Of a DNA stretch of 64,000 nucleotides, positions 60,678 through 64,000 are shown piece by piece. The stretch lies in the NCBI GenBank assembly GCA_009103225.1, contig RHPI01003488.1, positions 67,588 through 131,587 of the forward strand. The letters run 5' to 3'. The DNA comes from Chlorokybus atmophyticus. Its lineage: Eukaryota; Streptophyta; Chlorokybophyceae; Chlorokybales; Chlorokybaceae. A program made the position numbers and the translations under genes. Each line of letters begins with the position of its first letter. Within the stretch, counting starts at the first letter, position 1. Below the pieces are notes generated by a model, which was not told the origin of the DNA, searched no databases, and saw nothing but the letters and a program-made list of their open reading frames with translations.

Positions 60678-61868
60678 TCAAGCCTCATAGTTCCATGACA
60701 CAGGAGGGTAGTCACAGCGCATATCCATTGTTTCAAGCATGAGACGCCCTATGCACTCCGCCATTGCGGGAGGAACTGCATTCGCTATGGAAACGGCCGA
60801 GGTCATCCATGGCACTCCCAGCGCTGTTTGCCACGCAGCAATGCCGCCCCTTGTGCTTGGAAGGCCATAGACCGGGTACATCTGCTGTGGCGCGTTTGAT
60901 GTCACGATTGTCTTCTTCGCGCTAGCGGACCGGTGCGGCGATAGCAGTCCAACTGCCTTGCCCGCGTGCGAGCAGCGTGCTGGTGGGGTAGCTACCTCTG
61001 GCTGTGTTTCAAACAGACGGTGTTGGAAAGTTGATAGGCCAAACATCGTGCCACAAAGGGACAGATTGGGTCTGAATGAGGCAGCTGCTCCTGGCACATT
61101 CTCAATCACAAACTTGACCTGGCTTGCAAGCATCAGACGTCGGACGAGCGGTATCATATCCTGGTGTCTCAAAGATGTGCCATGTGCCGCCCGTTGAGGT
61201 GCCGGGATAGCACCTGAATAGGCCTGGCATGGTGGACTGGCCCAGATGAGCTCGTACTCGCTCAGCTCTCCTGCACTCAGGGTGCATACATCGCGGTGTA
61301 TGAAGGGCAGCGGGTACTCAGAGGAGGGACTTATGTACATCCCGGTCACGTCAAAGCCTGCATGGTATAGACCGACACTGGCACCGCCACCGCCGCAGAA
61401 TAGGTCGAGTGCCCTTGGTCTGCGTATGCGTCCCAGCTTGTTGTCAATTGGCGTGTACGTGGTCAAGGCTGGCCGTGGTGCTGGCCTGGGTCTAGCAATG
61501 ATGCCGTCCGGGCTTACTTTGCGACTGACGTTCTCCCCTCCGGCGCGCAAAATATGGCGTGCCCCGTCAACTGATGTGTACGCGAATACGTTGTGCCCTT
61601 TGAAGTTGATGGTTTGTGGTCGATCACCGTCATCGAATACTATACGATGCTGCGCTGCAAAGACATTTTCCATTGCACCATGCATATATGATGCGTCCTC
61701 AATCTCGCACGCCACGAAGCGATGCTGACCTGACGCTTGCTTTAATGATTCCACAACGCCCGCATACCATTCCCCATCCAGCGGCCAATGCACCATGACA
61801 CTCACACAAATCAGCTGCTCGCATCCCAACTTAATCGCGTTCCGCAGCCGATGCAGTGCGCTGTCCAA
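60678..61868 (-). CDS. phage/viral-type DNA (cytosine-5) methyltransferase, intronless
   Basis: Transfers methyl to cytosine C5 in DNA; target site unknown. The 396-residue ORF has all main motifs: I ALDLFCGGGGASVGL (~153-167), IV ASPPCQAYSG (~210-219), VI FVIENVPG (~253-260), VIII QHRLFET, X ANAVPPAMAE. A region at ~25-95 (VMVHWPLDGEWYAGVV...HRIVFDDGD) looks Tudor-like. The short target-recognition region and lack of RFD or BAH set it apart from the DNMT1 of this window. At motif II the acidic residue expected after VTGM is Tyr (VTGMYIS), which may weaken AdoMet binding. The frame is open upstream to ~61968 without an ATG, so a join to the Cys-rich ORF (short intron or frameshift) is possible. 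Confidence 0.88.
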   Translation of the reverse strand: MDSALHRLRNAIKLGCEQLICVSVMVHWPLDGEWYAGVVESLKQASGQHRFVACEIEDASYMHGAMENVFAAQHRIVFDDGDRPQTINFKGHNVFAYTSVDGARHILRAGGENVSRKVSPDGIIARPRPAPRPALTTYTPIDNKLGRIRRPRALDLFCGGGGASVGLYHAGFDVTGMYISPSSEYPLPFIHRDVCTLSAGELSEYELIWASPPCQAYSGAIPAPQRAAHGTSLRHQDMIPLVRRLMLASQVKFVIENVPGAAASFRPNLSLCGTMFGLSTFQHRLFETQPEVATPPARCSHAGKAVGLLSPHRSASAKKTIVTSNAPQQMYPVYGLPSTRGGIAAWQTALGVPWMTSAVSIANAVPPAMAECIGRLMLETMDMRCDYPPVSWNYEA

Positions 61869-62406
61869 CAGTCGATGGTCTGCCTCCTCTACAGCGGCCA
61901 GGGGATGGAACTGCCCACGCCCACACCGTGGAAGACTGCTCTGAATGCGACAACAGCTTCAACATGCATGAAATAAGCATACGCCCAACATAACATGCAG
62001 TGATACGTCGCGGTCCACTCTTGTGGATTACCTCCACAGCATCCACCACCTGTCCACTAACCACATGTCCCGGTGTTGTCCATGTGAAGAAGCGCATGGG
62101 TTCCCCTCGCCACTCGAAGCATGAGCGCGAGCACGATTCGCACACACACTGCACGCAATGGAAAAACTCGGGTTCCTTGCACAGCACTTGGCCGAGACGG
62201 CAGCCAAACACGTCGACATTGTGTGTGGTGTGATGCCAGCAAGCAGCACTAAAACCGTGGCACACTGTCTGCACTCGCTGGCATTCGGTCAAGTGTGCTC
62301 GCATTTGCTGCCTACGGCCATTGGCACATACGTACGCATTGCATTGTGGGCACACCAAGCATGGTCTCCTAGGTGAGGGTGATTCAACTGCTGCCGCCGA
62401 CATCAT
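61831..62406 (-). CDS. Cys-rich zinc-finger ORF overlapping the methyltransferase
   Basis: A 191-residue ORF whose end overlaps the methyltransferase start by 38 bases in another frame. It contains CPQCNAYVCANGRRQQMRAHLTEC, a CxxC...H...C finger, in two adjoining parts, and further CxxC pairs (VQCVCESC), then FFTWTTPGHVVSGQVVDAVEV. After about residue 148 (CYVG) the sequence looks less protein-like. There the methyltransferase frame becomes open and protein-like (LPRCGRGQFHPLAAVEEA). I infer one gene: N-terminal zinc finger, then methyltransferase. The donor/acceptor joining them is weak (donor near 61994, acceptor before 61951), so a frameshift is also possible. Confidence 0.5.
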   Translation of the reverse strand: MMSAAAVESPSPRRPCLVCPQCNAYVCANGRRQQMRAHLTECQRVQTVCHGFSAACWHHTTHNVDVFGCRLGQVLCKEPEFFHCVQCVCESCSRSCFEWRGEPMRFFTWTTPGHVVSGQVVDAVEVIHKSGPRRITACYVGRMLISCMLKLLSHSEQSSTVWAWAVPSPGRCRGGRPSTVGQRTASAAERD

Positions 62407-62887
62407 GCAAAATAGGAATCGGCACGGCTGCCCACAAACTGAGCGAGACTTTAGGGTATGGGCATCAGTTTAAGGTTGCCAGCTTACGAACCCTATGGGT
62501 CAAACTTCAAGTGCAGCACGACTGTACCAAGGACGCTATTGCAAACCCATGCATGGTACTACATCAACATGAATGGTACTCCATCTTTTGATGGTACTAC
62601 AGTACAAGGGTACTCGCATACTACCACGATTGTAGAGTAATACTGTGCTGTCATGCCATGGAACCCAGAGCGCTGTCCGAGTTTATTGATGTCAACCACG
62701 CTCTAAACCAGCGAGGTATGCAAGCCATGCACTGACTCATGCGCCGGGCAGTCATCATACACATGTACAGCCAATGCTTCTAACAACAGCAGATCTCTGG
62801 TGCACCATGCACCATGCTGCAACTATACATGTACCTACATGGTTCACAGGAAGCCAACACAAAACTACAATACATGCACAATTGGCA
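62407..62887. other. spacer without recognised gene
   Basis: Contains imperfect repeats of (G/A)ATGGTACT(A/C)CAT(C) around 62555-62605. Otherwise nothing supported. Confidence 0.45.
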
Positions 62888-63470
62888 TCAAGGCGGGGGC
62901 CAAATCACCGCCGACACGTTGGCGTCTTGCATCAGGCGTGGCGACCAAAACGGGTGAGGTTGCTTGCAGAATGGACACGCTTGTAGATTTTTTGATTTAT
63001 TTGCCACAGTCTTCTGATGTGCTATGATGCAGACATGGCACATCGCTTTCTTGCAACAGGGCGTCTCCCCATTCGCTGGGGGGGGGTGGCTTTTCAATGC
63101 AACAAATCAGCACACATGATGCACGCGGGTGTGCAAGCTGCCTGTGCCACCAAACTCTGTTATCGCGTTGCAGGCGTAGCGACTCCCATCTGAATGGCGC
63201 AGCATACCACTCCACTGCCTGCTTGATCACCTGTTGCCCATCTGCCGCCATACACCACCTGCTGGTCTTGGTGGTCTCGTCCAGCATGCGTTCATCCAGG
63301 CCCTCGATATGGCTGTCGTCACTCGTGTACTCCCCCGCATCGTCATTTTCTTCGAGCTTCCATAGAATCAGCTCGACGTGCCGTATGACATACAGCCACT
63401 GCCAGCCAAAGCATGCCAAGTACAGCTCGTATGGTTTTACTTGCCACCCGGTATGTTTACTTAGTGGCAC
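62888..63470 (-). CDS. RING-finger protein ORF, interrupted at a C9 homopolymer
   Basis: Two overlapping frames meet at a run of nine C on the coding strand (63086-63078). Upstream frame 63470-62997 carries HVELILWKLEENDDAGEYTS and ends near CVLICCIEK. Downstream frame 63097-62888 carries GETPCCKKAMCHVCI...LQACPFCKQPHPFW. Together they give a plausible C3HC4-type RING with CxxxC upstream and CPFC as the last pair. A one-base homopolymer length change would account for the break; whether real or an assembly error cannot be told here. Likely an E3 ubiquitin ligase if functional. Confidence 0.55.
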
Positions 63471-63895
63471 ACATCTCGACCCGCATTAGTCGACATCGAC
63501 AGGTACATCTGCTGCAGCAAGTCGAAGTTCTGCTCCGCAGATAGCTCTTGCACATTGCCGAGTTGCTGCGGCAGCAACAACACCATTATAACGAGGACGG
63601 CGAGGGGCAACAACGTACTAAGGATGGCCATATCGTGTATGGGTTCCAACCACGGCCAATCCCCAGAGGTCTGCTGAGACCGCACTCTCCGCGTTTGCTC
63701 CCACTTATTGCATACTTTCGTCACCCACCTCGAGGCATGCCGCATGCGGTGATGCAGCGCGTCTTGGGCGTACTGTAGGGTGATCAACTTCTTTGCACTA
63801 CGAGTCAGCCCCTTAAATCGTCTGCGCGTAGGTGCTTTGAGCTTAGGCAGCTCGTGCCGCACCGGCTGTCTCTCTTGACGATGCTGAGCAGCCAC
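63461..63895 (-). CDS. small basic membrane protein ORF
   Basis: A 144-residue ORF overlapping the next ORF by 10 bases. The N-terminal ~85 residues are strongly basic (KAPTRRRFKGLTRSAKK). One TM helix follows (ILSTLLPLAVLVIMVLLLP, ~92-110), then an acidic/Gln-rich tail. No family recognised. Tight packing, same strand and absence of introns link it to the methyltransferase/RING run. 63896-64000 shows nothing further. Confidence 0.45.
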   Translation of the reverse strand: MAAQHRQERQPVRHELPKLKAPTRRRFKGLTRSAKKLITLQYAQDALHHRMRHASRWVTKVCNKWEQTRRVRSQQTSGDWPWLEPIHDMAILSTLLPLAVLVIMVLLLPQQLGNVQELSAEQNFDLLQQMYLSMSTNAGRDVCH

Positions 63896-64000
63896 TTGAC
63901 GCTGTAAACCCGCCTGTGCCTACTCAGGACACACATTCAGCCCCAGTGAGGCTTCAAGGCGCTGTGCTTCTTCTAATGTTGTAACGATGCCTCACCTTTC

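Overview
The window looks like nuclear DNA of a green-lineage protist, most likely a green alga. Three things point that way: genes densely split by short GT-AG introns, a plant MET1-type DNA methyltransferase, and a bZIP factor with land-plant ABI5/ABF signature motifs. A secreted protein with a Pro-Ser-rich, pherophorin-like linker agrees with this. The species cannot be named from the sequence. There are two runs of N (31161-31478 and 55544-56017).

Layout. 268-8035 (+): DNMT1/MET1-type maintenance methyltransferase whose 5' end is unresolved. 8591-16414 (-): secreted sugar-dehydrogenase-like protein with a PKD domain and a Pro-rich linker, convergent with the first gene. About 16.5-19.6 kb: gene-free DNA with several perfect hairpins. 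19.6-20.8 kb: decayed Ty3/gypsy gag. 21.2-25.9 kb: Penelope-like retroelement on the minus strand, bounded by ~500-bp direct repeats, with GIY-YIG upstream of the reverse transcriptase. 27102-30156 (-): complete IMP dehydrogenase. 32023-34351 (+): 500-residue MFS transporter, followed by a ~477-bp tandem duplication. 35940-37816 (-): group-A-like bZIP, divergent from 38583-40825 (+), a ZFPL1-type Golgi RING protein. 41-45.5 kb: repeats and weak ORFs. 45532-46762 (-): spliced gene of unknown function. 48095-51738: pogo/Tigger DNA transposon with clear terminal inverted repeats and a dead transposase. 51985-55244 (-): two damaged or ambiguous coiled-coil/acidic genes. 56102-60477 (+): broken Plavaka-like transposase. 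60678-63895 (-): compact run of apparently intronless ORFs comprising a second, phage-like cytosine-5 methyltransferase, a Cys-rich protein, a RING protein and a small membrane protein.

For the main spliced genes the exon lengths inferred by eye add up to whole codons with consistent phases: DNMT1 1630 codons, sugar dehydrogenase 1394 aa, IMPDH 518 aa, MFS 500 aa, bZIP 381 aa, ZFPL1 299 aa. This is strong internal support for those models.

The genes do not form one pathway. The recurring theme is DNA methylation and mobile DNA: a maintenance methyltransferase at one end, a second element-associated methyltransferase at the other, and at least four decayed mobile elements between. The most novel part is the intronless methyltransferase/RING/Cys-rich cluster beside the Plavaka-like transposase. 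It may be transposon cargo or a captured viral segment.
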